From IMG/VR virus record IMGVR_UViG_3300017971_003634, positions 1 to 22,045 of that record: DNA of 22,045 nt; one strand, written 5' to 3'. Each line of letters begins with the position of its first letter. The stretch's first letter is position 1. The stretch comes from a virus. The notes below the pieces were generated by a model that saw only the letters and a list, made by a program, of their open reading frames with translations, was not told where the DNA came from and did not search any database. Positions 7,199 through 14,230 of this stretch are shown here, one piece after another. Made by a program: the position numbers and the translations under genes.

Positions 7199-7784
7199 CA
7201 AAGAGGTTAAATCTAAGCTGCCTAGCGGGTATCACGGCGATGCGATCAAGGCAAAGTACATGGTGTGGCTCGAAGAAAAGCTATGCCAGCAACAGGGAGA
7301 ACAGGCGGGGAAATTAACAGAATTAGACTTACCGGCTCCGTGTATGGGCTGCGAATATCGAAACGAGGTGATAGAAGAGCTTTCCACCCCACCCAAAAAG
7401 GATGAACAGGTGGGGAAAATAGAGATTAAAGAAATCGAATCATTCCTACAGGTATTTCATCATGAATATGGGGGAAAATCATGGTCAGTATCTAATTTCC
7501 TAAATGGCCTGAAAAATTGGATTAAGCCTAAATCCACCCCACCCACAGAGGTTAGTGATGATGAACAGGCGGGGGAAACAACTCAATTAGACCTACGACA
7601 AAGATTTGTAGAAGAAGAGGGAATTCCGGTTTATAATTCAGATAATGAAATAGATTTGGATTACGTGCTATGGCTTGAGAGAAAATTGTTATCTGCCCCA
7701 CCCACAGAGGTAAATAAGATGAAACTTATGAAAGATAGACCGATTGAAGACCCAAATAATCCTCAATGGGATACTGATTGGTAG
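7167..7784 (+). CDS. Hypothetical protein with an internally duplicated motif
   Basis: The 205-residue protein contains two related blocks. One is N-terminal (LRRQFDKEV...AIKAKYMVWLEEKL, about residues 6-39), and the other is near residues 141-175 (LRQRFVEEEGIPVY...DYVLWLERKL). The linkers also repeat (STPPKKDEQVGK, STPPTEVSDDEQAGE, SAPPTEVNK), and their DNA is similar, with copies of CCACCCCACCCA. A CMGCEYRNE segment at about 59-67 has one CxxC pair only. No known function is recognised. It lies in the cargo segment and overlaps the end of the broken small gene before it. Confidence 0.6.
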   Translation: MKTKELRRQFDKEVKSKLPSGYHGDAIKAKYMVWLEEKLCQQQGEQAGKLTELDLPAPCMGCEYRNEVIEELSTPPKKDEQVGKIEIKEIESFLQVFHHEYGGKSWSVSNFLNGLKNWIKPKSTPPTEVSDDEQAGETTQLDLRQRFVEEEGIPVYNSDNEIDLDYVLWLERKLLSAPPTEVNKMKLMKDRPIEDPNNPQWDTDW

Positions 7785-7813
7785 ACTTTGCAAAACCAAT
7801 TAAATAAATAGAT

Positions 7814-7929
7814 ATGGGAGAAATAGCAGATGATATGATTAACGGAGCTTGCTGCTCCCTCTGCAACGTATATATGGTCAGGAATGTTATGCCTGTGGAT
7901 ACACAAGACGATACATGGATATTACGTAA
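7814..7929 (+). pseudogene. Small zinc-ribbon protein with apparent frameshift
   Basis: ATG 7814 opens with MGEIADDMINGACCSLCNVY, an N-terminus I know from short phage zinc-ribbon proteins. It has a CxxC pair but then reads into unrelated sequence and stops at 7940-7942. In the -1 frame from about 7876, the expected second pair appears (QECYACGYTRRYMDIT) and the stop TAA at 7927-7929 overlaps the polymerase ATG (TAATG). One missing base near 7876-7879 would join them into a protein of about 38 residues with CxxC-x7-CxxC. It may be a true lesion or an assembly indel. A GGAGC/GCTCC hairpin at 7844-7858 lies within it. Confidence 0.5.
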
Positions 7930-9323
7930 TGAAAGTACATCCTAAGACACTAGACGCATATCATCTACTACACAACGGAATCTTAGCTTTGGGACAAGCC
8001 GAGAGCCATGGAATACGTGTGGACTTGGACTATGTCAATATAGCAATCAGTGATTTAACCAAAAGAATCAAACAAAAAGATACGTCTTTACGTAATACAA
8101 ATTTCTTCCGTCGATGGCAACACACTCGTGGAGGACGTGTTGTTAACATTAATAGTGATACTCAACTAAGAAACTATCTATATAACAAACTCAAATTAGA
8201 ACCTTTCAAATATACAAAATCTGGTGTGGGATCCACTGATGAAGAATCATTACTAGCATTGGACATACCAGAACTGAAAATTATCATAGAACTACGTAAG
8301 CTCCAAAAGATAAGAGATACATATTTAGAATCATTTAAACGAGAACAAATAGACGGGTATATACACCCATTCTTCCATTTACATTTTGTACGGACATATC
8401 GTGGTAGTAGTGATCGTCCTAACTTTCAAAACATTCCCAAACGGGATAAAGAATCAATGCGTCTTACACGCAAAGCATTGTTCCCAAGACCCGGGCACCA
8501 ACTGCTAGAAGCAGACTACTCAAATTTAGAAGTACGCATAGCAGCGTGTTATCATGAAGACCCTACTATGCTTCAGTATATCAAAACAGGACATGATATG
8601 CACGGCGATATGGCCAAACAAATATTCATGTTAGAAAACTTTGATAAAAGTAAATCTGACCATAGTTATTTACGAGCAGCAGCCAAAAACGGATTTGTAT
8701 TCCCACAATTCTACGGAGACTACTTTAAAAATTGTGCCAGATATTTGGCTTGTGATTGGGGTGATTTAAAACCTGGTCGGTGGAGAAATGGTCAGGGGGT
8801 GGAATGTGATAATGGTACTCTGAGTGACCAATTGATTACTAAAGGAATAAAAAATTATGATGCTTTTGCTGATCATATAAAAGAGATAGAAACACACTTT
8901 TGGGGAGAAAGATTTCCGATATACGATCGGTGGAAAACCAAATGGTGGAGACAATATCAAAAAACTGGATATTTGGATATGAAAACCGGATTCAGATGTT
9001 CTGGTTTGATGGATCGCAATGATGTGATAAATTACCCAATTCAAGGTAGTGCCTTCCATTGTCTATTGTGGAGCTTAATAGAAATAGAAAAACGATTACG
9101 AACATTGAACTTACGCTCAAGAATCATAGGACAAATACATGACGCTATCTTATTTGATGTATATCCTCCTGAATTACATGATCTAATCAATTTGATTACT
9201 GATGTAACAACTGTACAATTACCCAAGATTTGGTCGTGGATCATTGTACCTCTGGAAATTGAATTTGAAGTATGTGAAGTTGACACCAGTTGGGCAGATA
9301 AAAAAGAGCTGGTAATACATTAA
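7929..9323 (+). CDS. Family A DNA polymerase domain (rear part of a split polymerase)
   Basis: The 464-residue protein has the three palm/fingers motifs. Motif A is LLEADYSNLEVRI (Asp196, Glu201), motif B is RAAAKNGFVFPQFYGDY (Lys253, Tyr262) and motif C is GQIHDAILFD (His404, Asp405). QNIP (167-170) precedes motif A. Both catalytic aspartates are kept. There is no exonuclease or flap nuclease domain, since proofreading is in the gene at 4250. I chose the ATG at 7929 over 7884. It follows a TAATG overlap with the zinc-ribbon gene, and MKVHPKTLDAYHLLHNGI continues naturally from the exonuclease ending. The 44 residues from the exonuclease motif III Asp to GIRVD match the spacing I recall in E. 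coli Pol I (46). Confidence 0.92.
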   Translation: MKVHPKTLDAYHLLHNGILALGQAESHGIRVDLDYVNIAISDLTKRIKQKDTSLRNTNFFRRWQHTRGGRVVNINSDTQLRNYLYNKLKLEPFKYTKSGVGSTDEESLLALDIPELKIIIELRKLQKIRDTYLESFKREQIDGYIHPFFHLHFVRTYRGSSDRPNFQNIPKRDKESMRLTRKALFPRPGHQLLEADYSNLEVRIAACYHEDPTMLQYIKTGHDMHGDMAKQIFMLENFDKSKSDHSYLRAAAKNGFVFPQFYGDYFKNCARYLACDWGDLKPGRWRNGQGVECDNGTLSDQLITKGIKNYDAFADHIKEIETHFWGERFPIYDRWKTKWWRQYQKTGYLDMKTGFRCSGLMDRNDVINYPIQGSAFHCLLWSLIEIEKRLRTLNLRSRIIGQIHDAILFDVYPPELHDLINLITDVTTVQLPKIWSWIIVPLEIEFEVCEVDTSWADKKELVIH

Positions 9324-9380
9324 AATTTTTTCCGTATAATATGTAAAACCATAAAATAACCATAACGACTACCTTTAAAC

Positions 9381-10295
9381 ATGAGTCTATACAAAACATA
9401 CCGTCCCCAAAATCTGGAAGAATTTGTTGGCAACAAGGAAGTAATTATTTCATTAGAAGGATTATTCTCCAAACCAAAAGATTTTCCTCATGCTACATTG
9501 TTGAGTGGTCCTACCGGCTGTGGGAAAACGACTATCGCACGTATTATTTCCAAACAATTAGAATCCAAAAAATTTGATCTGATTGAACTTGATACGGCTG
9601 ATTTCAGAGGAATTGAAACAATCCGTAATCTAATACGTCAAAGCCAACACCATTCATTGTATGGTGGTAATAGAGTGTGGATACTAGACGAGTGTCACAA
9701 ACTTACAAACGAGGCACAAAATGCTTTATTGAAATTATTAGAAGACCCCCCAAATCATGCTTACTTTATATTATGTACCACAAATCCTTCTAAGTTATTA
9801 AAAACTGTAAAGGGACGCTGTTTACATTATGAATTGACACCGCTGGACGAAAGACACATGCGTCGTCTATTACGTCTGATAGTTAAAGCAGAAGGAAAAA
9901 ATATTGCGGAAGAAATATATGAACAAATAATCAAATCAGCTGAAGGACTACCACGAAACGCAATTCAAATATTAGAAAAAGTATTAAGTGTTCCAGAAGA
10001 ACAACAACTGTCTCATGCAAAACAGACCGAGAAGGCAATAGCTCAATCAATTGACCTGTGTAGACAACTAATACAACGTAAGAATTGGCAAACTATCAGT
10101 ACAACCTTGAAAGGATTGAAAAATCAAGACCCAGAAGGGGTACGACGTCATGTGTTAGGATATTGTCAAACCATATTGCTAAGTAAAGAAGATGACCAAG
10201 CAGCACTGATTATGGAAATATTCAGTGAACCATTTTACAATACATTATATCCCGGATTGGTACTGGCTTGTTATACCGTACACCGGGCAAGATGA
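9381..10295 (+). CDS. Clamp loader ATPase, DnaX/RFC small subunit-like
   Basis: The 304-residue AAA+ protein begins MSLYKTYRPQNLEEFVGN, the classic opening of DnaX and RFC subunits. It has Walker A GPTGCGKT (about 44-51), Walker B VWILDECHKL (about 98-107), sensor 1 CTTNPSK and the arginine finger GRC (SRC in relatives). The C-terminal part (residues 220-304) is helical and shorter than host tau. It loads the sliding clamp encoded at 3190. A possible short gene starts at its stop codon (ATGA at 10292). The 57-nt leader before 9381 contains one ACCATAAAA-type sequence (9347-9355) but no clear promoter. Confidence 0.9.
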   Translation: MSLYKTYRPQNLEEFVGNKEVIISLEGLFSKPKDFPHATLLSGPTGCGKTTIARIISKQLESKKFDLIELDTADFRGIETIRNLIRQSQHHSLYGGNRVWILDECHKLTNEAQNALLKLLEDPPNHAYFILCTTNPSKLLKTVKGRCLHYELTPLDERHMRRLLRLIVKAEGKNIAEEIYEQIIKSAEGLPRNAIQILEKVLSVPEEQQLSHAKQTEKAIAQSIDLCRQLIQRKNWQTISTTLKGLKNQDPEGVRRHVLGYCQTILLSKEDDQAALIMEIFSEPFYNTLYPGLVLACYTVHRAR

Positions 10296-10479
10296 CGTTC
10301 TTTGAAAAAGTGAAATCCAACCGACTAAAGGGGGTTATAAACGTCCTGATGTAGGAGACCGTGGGCTGATCACACTGTTGAATGAAAGGACAGAGGCTAC
10401 CACAAAACACGCCTCGTCGGTAATGGTCAGGGGAGGGTATTCTCATACCATTGAGACTCCCCTGTTTTTAAAAATTTAG
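10292..10479 (+). CDS. Possible short gene needing a -1 frameshift
   Basis: ATGA at 10292 overlaps the clamp loader stop and opens MTFFEKVKSNRLKGVINVLM (stop 10352-10354). The -1 frame is open from 10306 to 10479 and reads protein-like (TKGGYKRPDVGDRGLITLLN, then ERTEATTKHASSVMVRGGYS). At 10327-10333 the sequence A-AAG-GGG fits the X-XXY-YYZ pattern of -1 slippery sites, and a small TCCT/AGGA hairpin begins about 8-11 nt later. A slip would give a protein of about 61 residues. Against this, the frame runs through a terminator-like hairpin, and a single missing G in the run would equally explain it. Unproven. Confidence 0.3.
10428..10469 (+). terminator. Terminator-like hairpin 1 with nested stem
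   Basis: CAGGGGAG (10428-10435) is the exact reverse complement of CTCCCCTG (10457-10464), and TTTTT follows. Inside lies a second perfect stem, GGTAT-TCTC-ATACC (10436-10449). This fits an intrinsic terminator after the clamp loader operon, unless the possible frameshifted gene is real. Confidence 0.5.
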
Positions 10480-10555
10480 GAACACGGACACTTCCTAGGG
10501 TTCAAGGATCCGTGGTTGATTGTTAAGGGTTTGACATATGTCCGTGTTCCTTTTT
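10478..10555 (+). terminator. Terminator-like hairpin 2, long loop, or small RNA
   Basis: AGGAACACGGACA (10478-10490) pairs perfectly with TGTCCGTGTTCCT (10539-10551), a 13-bp stem followed by a T run (TTTTT, 10551-10555). The 48-nt loop is unusually large for a simple terminator, so a small structured RNA with its own terminator is possible. Confidence 0.6.
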
Positions 10556-10574
10556 AACTAAAAAGAAAAAAGAA

Positions 10575-11096
10575 ATGGAACTTGATTACGAAAAGGATAT
10601 ACACATTGACGAGGACAGTTTAGATTATGAATGGTTACAACAAACTACACTCGCTGTCAAATATGGTAAATATTGGGCCGAATGTCAAGAACGACTGATT
10701 CGAGCAGAAGAACGTATTAAAATAATCCGATCACAATTGATTAAGGAGGCCAATGAAGACCCTGATCATTTTTTAGGAGAAGGAGTAAAACCTACCAATC
10801 CAAATGTAGAAGCGTATTATCGCACCCATTCAGATCACAAAAGAGCTAAGGAAGAATGGATTGAAGCACAATATCAAGCCAATCTAGCAGATGTAGTTCG
10901 TAAAGAAATAAGCATGACCCGTAAAAAGGCTCTTGAGAGTTTGGTATCTTTACACGGACAGCAATACTTTGCTGGACCAAGCACCCCTCATAATCTTACT
11001 GAGCTACGTGAACGTAAAGTAAAGCAAATGAATAAAGGAATAAATGAACATTTAAAACAGACTAAAAAAAGAACAAGACATGGCAAAAAAGAGTAG
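10575..11096 (+). CDS. Helical phage protein, possible recombination mediator (UvsY-like)
   Basis: The 173-residue protein is almost entirely helical and charged. It has a conserved-looking core (LESLVSLHGQQYFAGPSTPH, about 133-152) and a basic C-terminus ending KKRTRHGKKE. Its position directly before a gp32-like SSB and upstream of RecA is where some phages place a mediator that loads the recombinase onto SSB-coated DNA (UvsY in T4). The length fits, but no diagnostic motif is visible, so this rests mostly on context. It overlaps the SSB start by 17 nt and is the first gene after hairpin 2. Confidence 0.5.
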   Translation: MELDYEKDIHIDEDSLDYEWLQQTTLAVKYGKYWAECQERLIRAEERIKIIRSQLIKEANEDPDHFLGEGVKPTNPNVEAYYRTHSDHKRAKEEWIEAQYQANLADVVRKEISMTRKKALESLVSLHGQQYFAGPSTPHNLTELRERKVKQMNKGINEHLKQTKKRTRHGKKE

Positions 11097-12177
11097 AGCA
11101 AATTACAGTTTTAGCGGACGAGTGAATCGAGGTATCGAACAGGAGAAACAACGTTTCACCAGTTTCAGCTATTTGAACTTACCAAAAGGAGTAAGTGAGT
11201 TTAAGGTGGAAGGAAAGAATTACTTTTTGGACTTTCTACCGTACATCGTAACAGATGAAAACCATCCTGAACGTGATGATGAAGAAAAGCAAGCTAGAAA
11301 AGGAGATTTATGGTGGCGTCGTCCTTTCAGAGTTCATAGGAATGTAGGAGCTGATGATGAATCAGTGGTCTGTCCTAAATCAGTAGGAAAGCCTTGTCCT
11401 ATTTGTGAATACGCACAAAAGAGAAAGGAGGAAGGAGCTGATCAGGATGAATTAAAATCCCTAAGAGCAAAGAGTCGATACCTTTACGCAGTAGTTCCTA
11501 TTGGACACAAAAAGTTGGAAGAGGAGATTATGATTTGGAACTATTCATGGAAACTGTTTCAAAAACAACTTGAGGATGAGTTGGAAAATAATCCATCTAA
11601 TGACCGATTCCCTGGCCTTGAAGATGGGATGACCCTGGAAGTCCGTTTTCGTGAAGAGAAACTTGGTAAAGGATCCTATTGGGACACATCACGAATCAAT
11701 TTTCATGAACGTGAAGAAGTCTATTCTGAAGAGGTACTTGATGATGTACCAGATCTTGATAGCATTCTGAAAGTTCTAAGTTACAATGTGCTAGAAAGTA
11801 TGTTCTTTGAGCTTGATGATGCGTCTGATGAGGGTGACGATCGCTCAGAAGACGAAAAACAGTCGGATGATAATGCTGACGATACACCTCCCCCACGGAA
11901 GAAGAAAAGCCTTAAACGAGGAAAAAAAGACGATCCTGAAGAAGAGGAGGAAGAAGAGGAGGAGGAGGAAGAAGAGGAGGAAGAGACTCCCAAAAAACCA
12001 GCCAAAAAACCTACCAGAGGAAAAAGTACAGGTAAGAATACCAAAAAAGAAACGAAAAAGTGTCCTGAAGGATATGAATTTGGTGTAGACACCGAAGAAT
12101 ATGACGAATGTGACGACTGTGAACTTTGGGACGCTTGTAGTACTGAGAAGGAAAAACGTGAAAAAGAAGAAGAATAG
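11080..12177 (+). CDS. gp32-like single-stranded DNA-binding protein with poly-glutamate linker
   Basis: Residues about 46-110 hold a zinc site of the T4 gp32 type, with His86, Cys98, Cys106 and Cys109 in order (H-x11-C-x7-C-x2-C; gp32 has H-x12-C-x9-C-x2-C). The flanking WWRRPFRVHRN and SRYLYAVVPIG segments fit an OB-fold core. After about 250 comes an acidic and basic low-complexity tail, including a run of about 16 glutamates (codons near 11938-11985), then KKPAKKPTRGK. The end is a second cysteine group, CPEGYEFGVD...CDDCELWDAC (C-x18-C-x2-C-x5-C), then KREKEEE. SSB coats ssDNA during replication and recombination. The acidic tail normally recruits partners. The C-terminal cysteine group is unusual and may bind metal. 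Confidence 0.82.
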   Translation: MAKKSRANYSFSGRVNRGIEQEKQRFTSFSYLNLPKGVSEFKVEGKNYFLDFLPYIVTDENHPERDDEEKQARKGDLWWRRPFRVHRNVGADDESVVCPKSVGKPCPICEYAQKRKEEGADQDELKSLRAKSRYLYAVVPIGHKKLEEEIMIWNYSWKLFQKQLEDELENNPSNDRFPGLEDGMTLEVRFREEKLGKGSYWDTSRINFHEREEVYSEEVLDDVPDLDSILKVLSYNVLESMFFELDDASDEGDDRSEDEKQSDDNADDTPPPRKKKSLKRGKKDDPEEEEEEEEEEEEEEEETPKKPAKKPTRGKSTGKNTKKETKKCPEGYEFGVDTEEYDECDDCELWDACSTEKEKREKEEE

Positions 12178-12178
12178 T

Positions 12179-12502
12179 ATGAATCACATAGGAGTACCTG
12201 TTACATCAGAACTGGATTTGTGTCTCACACTATACAGTCTTTATCACAATATCCCCAAGGCCCAAACCGTAAGACAGGCCTTGGGGAATTGGATCAAGAA
12301 CACTGATTCATTTCAGGAAAAAATGATAATGAATCTTATAGAAAAGATTCGTATTGATTGGAATACACATGTGGAAAAACGTAAGGTGGATGCACGCATA
12401 AAACATCTTTCTACACAAGAATTCTTGTTGGATTATCAACACCGACTAAGAAAATTACCAACTCCCATTCGAGAACATATCATAAATTCTGTATTCTATT
12501 GA
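12179..12502 (+). CDS. Hypothetical protein between SSB and RecA
   Basis: The 107-residue helical, basic protein is read from ATG 12179, since longer reading frames only overlap the SSB gene. It begins 1 nt after the SSB stop and its own TGA overlaps the RecA TTG start (12499-12502, TTGA). No motif or family is recognised. A perfect 11-bp inverted repeat lies inside it. Translational coupling with RecA is likely from the overlap, which suggests a recombination role, but none is shown. Confidence 0.6.
   Translation: MNHIGVPVTSELDLCLTLYSLYHNIPKAQTVRQALGNWIKNTDSFQEKMIMNLIEKIRIDWNTHVEKRKVDARIKHLSTQEFLLDYQHRLRKLPTPIREHIINSVFY
12252..12287 (+). other. Perfect 11-bp inverted repeat within a coding gene
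   Basis: TCCCCAAGGCC (12252-12262) pairs exactly with GGCCTTGGGGA (12277-12287) around a 14-nt loop. It codes for part of the protein between SSB and RecA and lacks a T run, so it is not a simple terminator. It could be an mRNA structure controlling the downstream recA message. Confidence 0.75.
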
Positions 12503-13533
12503 AACGTACCAGAAAACAACCTCTTAGTACACAGTTGGACAAACGTATCAAAATCCTTCCAAAAAAGAAGCCTGAATACGACGGAGATGCCAGTGTTCCA
12601 ATTTCCACTGGGAGTACTCTTCTTAACTTGGCTATATCTGGCGGTAGAACAAGAGGAGGAGGAATTCCCAGTGGGATTATTGTTGAAATATTTGGTTTGG
12701 AAAGTACGGGCAAAACTGTATTACTGTGTGAAATAGCTGGTAGAGTACAACAAGCCGGAGGAAAAATATTGTTCCACGATCCAGAAGCTAGATTGGACCG
12801 TCAGTTCGCTAGAATTTTCAAATTGGACACTGACGAAATGACATACATGAATCCAAATACTGTAGTGGAAGTATTTACAGAAGTTCGCAAATGGATTCCT
12901 GACAATGATAAAGTCAATTGTGTAGTGACTGATTCTTTGGCTGCATTGAGCACTGAAATGGAAATGGAAAATGACGATGGTGATAAGATGGGGATGCGTC
13001 GTGCAAAGGATTTCAGTGAACAATTACGTAAGACGGCTCGTCTGATTACTAAAAACAAACTACTTTTGGTTTGTTCAAATCAATTACGTGAAAGCACTGA
13101 CAAGTACGTAAAATACAAGGCTCCTGGTGGTAGAGCCATTGCTTTTTATAGTTCACTAAGATTGCGTACCAAAAAACTTGGTAACGTATATCGTGAAGTG
13201 ACCATAGGTAACAAGAAACGTAAACAAACATACGCCATAGAAATTGAAGTAGAAGTAGTAAAATCTTCCGTGTGGCATCCTCACCGCACAGCTCCAGTTA
13301 CAATAGATTTCAAGTACGGTATTGATGACATTCGTGAAAATCTAAAATTCTTAAAGGAATATACTGGAGCCCATACCTATTCGTTTGGGGACCACAAATT
13401 GTCTAATTCATTAGACAAAGCTATACGAATCGTGGAACAACGTGATCTAGAAGACGAACTTCAAAACAGGGTAATTGATTTGTGGGAAGATGTGGAAGAA
13501 CAATTCAAAGTTGAACGGAAACCAAAGAAATAA
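12499..13533 (+). CDS. RecA/UvsX-like recombinase
   Basis: The 344-residue protein has the RecA core: Walker A GLESTGKT (66-73) after GGIPSGIIVEIF, Walker B NCVVTDSLAAL (about 139-149) and the CSNQLRES segment preceding the DNA-binding L2 region (KYKAPGGRAIAFYSS). It forms filaments on ssDNA and performs strand exchange in replication and repair. The start is TTG, chosen because TTGA overlaps the upstream TGA and the next methionines are too far in. It is coupled to RuvC by TAATG at 13531. No intein or frameshift is visible. Confidence 0.9.
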   Translation: MKRTRKQPLSTQLDKRIKILPKKKPEYDGDASVPISTGSTLLNLAISGGRTRGGGIPSGIIVEIFGLESTGKTVLLCEIAGRVQQAGGKILFHDPEARLDRQFARIFKLDTDEMTYMNPNTVVEVFTEVRKWIPDNDKVNCVVTDSLAALSTEMEMENDDGDKMGMRRAKDFSEQLRKTARLITKNKLLLVCSNQLRESTDKYVKYKAPGGRAIAFYSSLRLRTKKLGNVYREVTIGNKKRKQTYAIEIEVEVVKSSVWHPHRTAPVTIDFKYGIDDIRENLKFLKEYTGAHTYSFGDHKLSNSLDKAIRIVEQRDLEDELQNRVIDLWEDVEEQFKVERKPKK

Positions 13534-14081
13534 TGAAACGTACTACAACACCTACCAGAGTTAAGTCCAGAATCATGACCTGTGACCCATCATTCACTGC
13601 ATGGGGATGGGTTGTACTGGAAGGGCATATGATAGTCAAGACTGGTGTGATCGTCACCAAACCCGACAACAAGAAGAAAAAGATCCGGGCCAGTGAGGAT
13701 AATGCCAGACGGGTCCGGGAGATCCTACAACAGTTGACTAAAATCATTGATGAGTTTGGAGTAACCTACATCGTATCTGAAATACCACACGGATCAAAGA
13801 ATTACAAAGGGGCTGTTATGATTGGTGTAGTAACCGGAATCCTAGAGGGATTTAATGTGCTCCGGAATATTCCGGTGGAGTGGTATTTAGAAAACGATGC
13901 CAAGAGAGCTCTTTTTGGACGATTATCCGCTTCTAAGAAGCAGGTGATAGATGCAATCGACGATCTTTATGAAGTGCCATGGAAAGGCACAAAATACTGG
14001 GATGAGGCTGTTGCTGATGCTCTTGCTATCTACTATGCTGCAGAGTGTAATTCACCCACCCTTAATTTCATAAGCAGATGA
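13533..14081 (+). CDS. RuvC-like Holliday junction resolvase
   Basis: The 182-residue protein has the RuvC/RNase H fold residues: TCDPSFTAWGW with Asp18, VSEIPHGSKN with Glu83, and WDEAVADALAIYYA with Asp158 and Asp162. These four acidic residues match the metal-binding set of RuvC. The family resolves four-way junctions, useful here for recombination intermediates and perhaps to debranch DNA before packaging. Start follows the RecA TAA (TAATG). The gene looks richer in G and C than RecA (for example GCCAGACGGGTCCGGGAG near 13700), and the same trend continues to about 14815. It contains a perfect 14-bp palindrome at 13862-13875. Confidence 0.88.
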   Translation: MKRTTTPTRVKSRIMTCDPSFTAWGWVVLEGHMIVKTGVIVTKPDNKKKKIRASEDNARRVREILQQLTKIIDEFGVTYIVSEIPHGSKNYKGAVMIGVVTGILEGFNVLRNIPVEWYLENDAKRALFGRLSASKKQVIDAIDDLYEVPWKGTKYWDEAVADALAIYYAAECNSPTLNFISR

Positions 14082-14218
14082 TGTCAAAAGAGGAACGCAA
14101 CACCCTTATTAATCTGCTGGTTCGGGAGGCCAATCCAAAGATGGGTCCCAAATGGGACACAAAGATGTACCGGCAGAAGGAGGAAATAATCAAAATCTTA
14201 GAGTATGGACATCATTAA
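14078..14218 (+). CDS. Small hypothetical protein
   Basis: ATGATG at 14078 overlaps the RuvC TGA (14079-14081), giving a 46-residue charged, helical product (MSKEERNTLINLLVREANPK...). No family or motif is recognised. Tight overlap and continuous codon character support a real gene. Confidence 0.55.
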   Translation: MMSKEERNTLINLLVREANPKMGPKWDTKMYRQKEEIIKILEYGHH

Positions 14219-14230
14219 ATTCATGAACCA

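Noticed and set aside
5438-7928. Group I/II intron or intein as the cause of the polymerase split
   Set aside because: No self-splicing protein motif, homing endonuclease or evident catalytic RNA core was recognised, and both halves have their own stop or start codons. A cargo insertion by recombination fits better.
10345-10391. Hammerhead-ribozyme-like CTGATG...GAAA arrangement
   Set aside because: The core needs CUGANGA, but the sequence reads CTGATGT, and the required flanking stems do not form.
11781-12092. Minus-strand serine-rich frame opposite the SSB tail
   Set aside because: It is the shadow of the poly-glutamate codons in the SSB gene.
12101-12178. Longer start for the gene before recA
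   Set aside because: The 26 extra residues read through the SSB end in another frame and have the lysine-rich character of a shadow. ATG 12179, 1 nt after the SSB stop, fits better.
13862-13875. Perfect 14-bp palindrome CCGGAATATTCCGG in ruvC
   Set aside because: It is coding sequence (RNIP region), is not repeated in the window and has no promoter or operator context. It is probably incidental.
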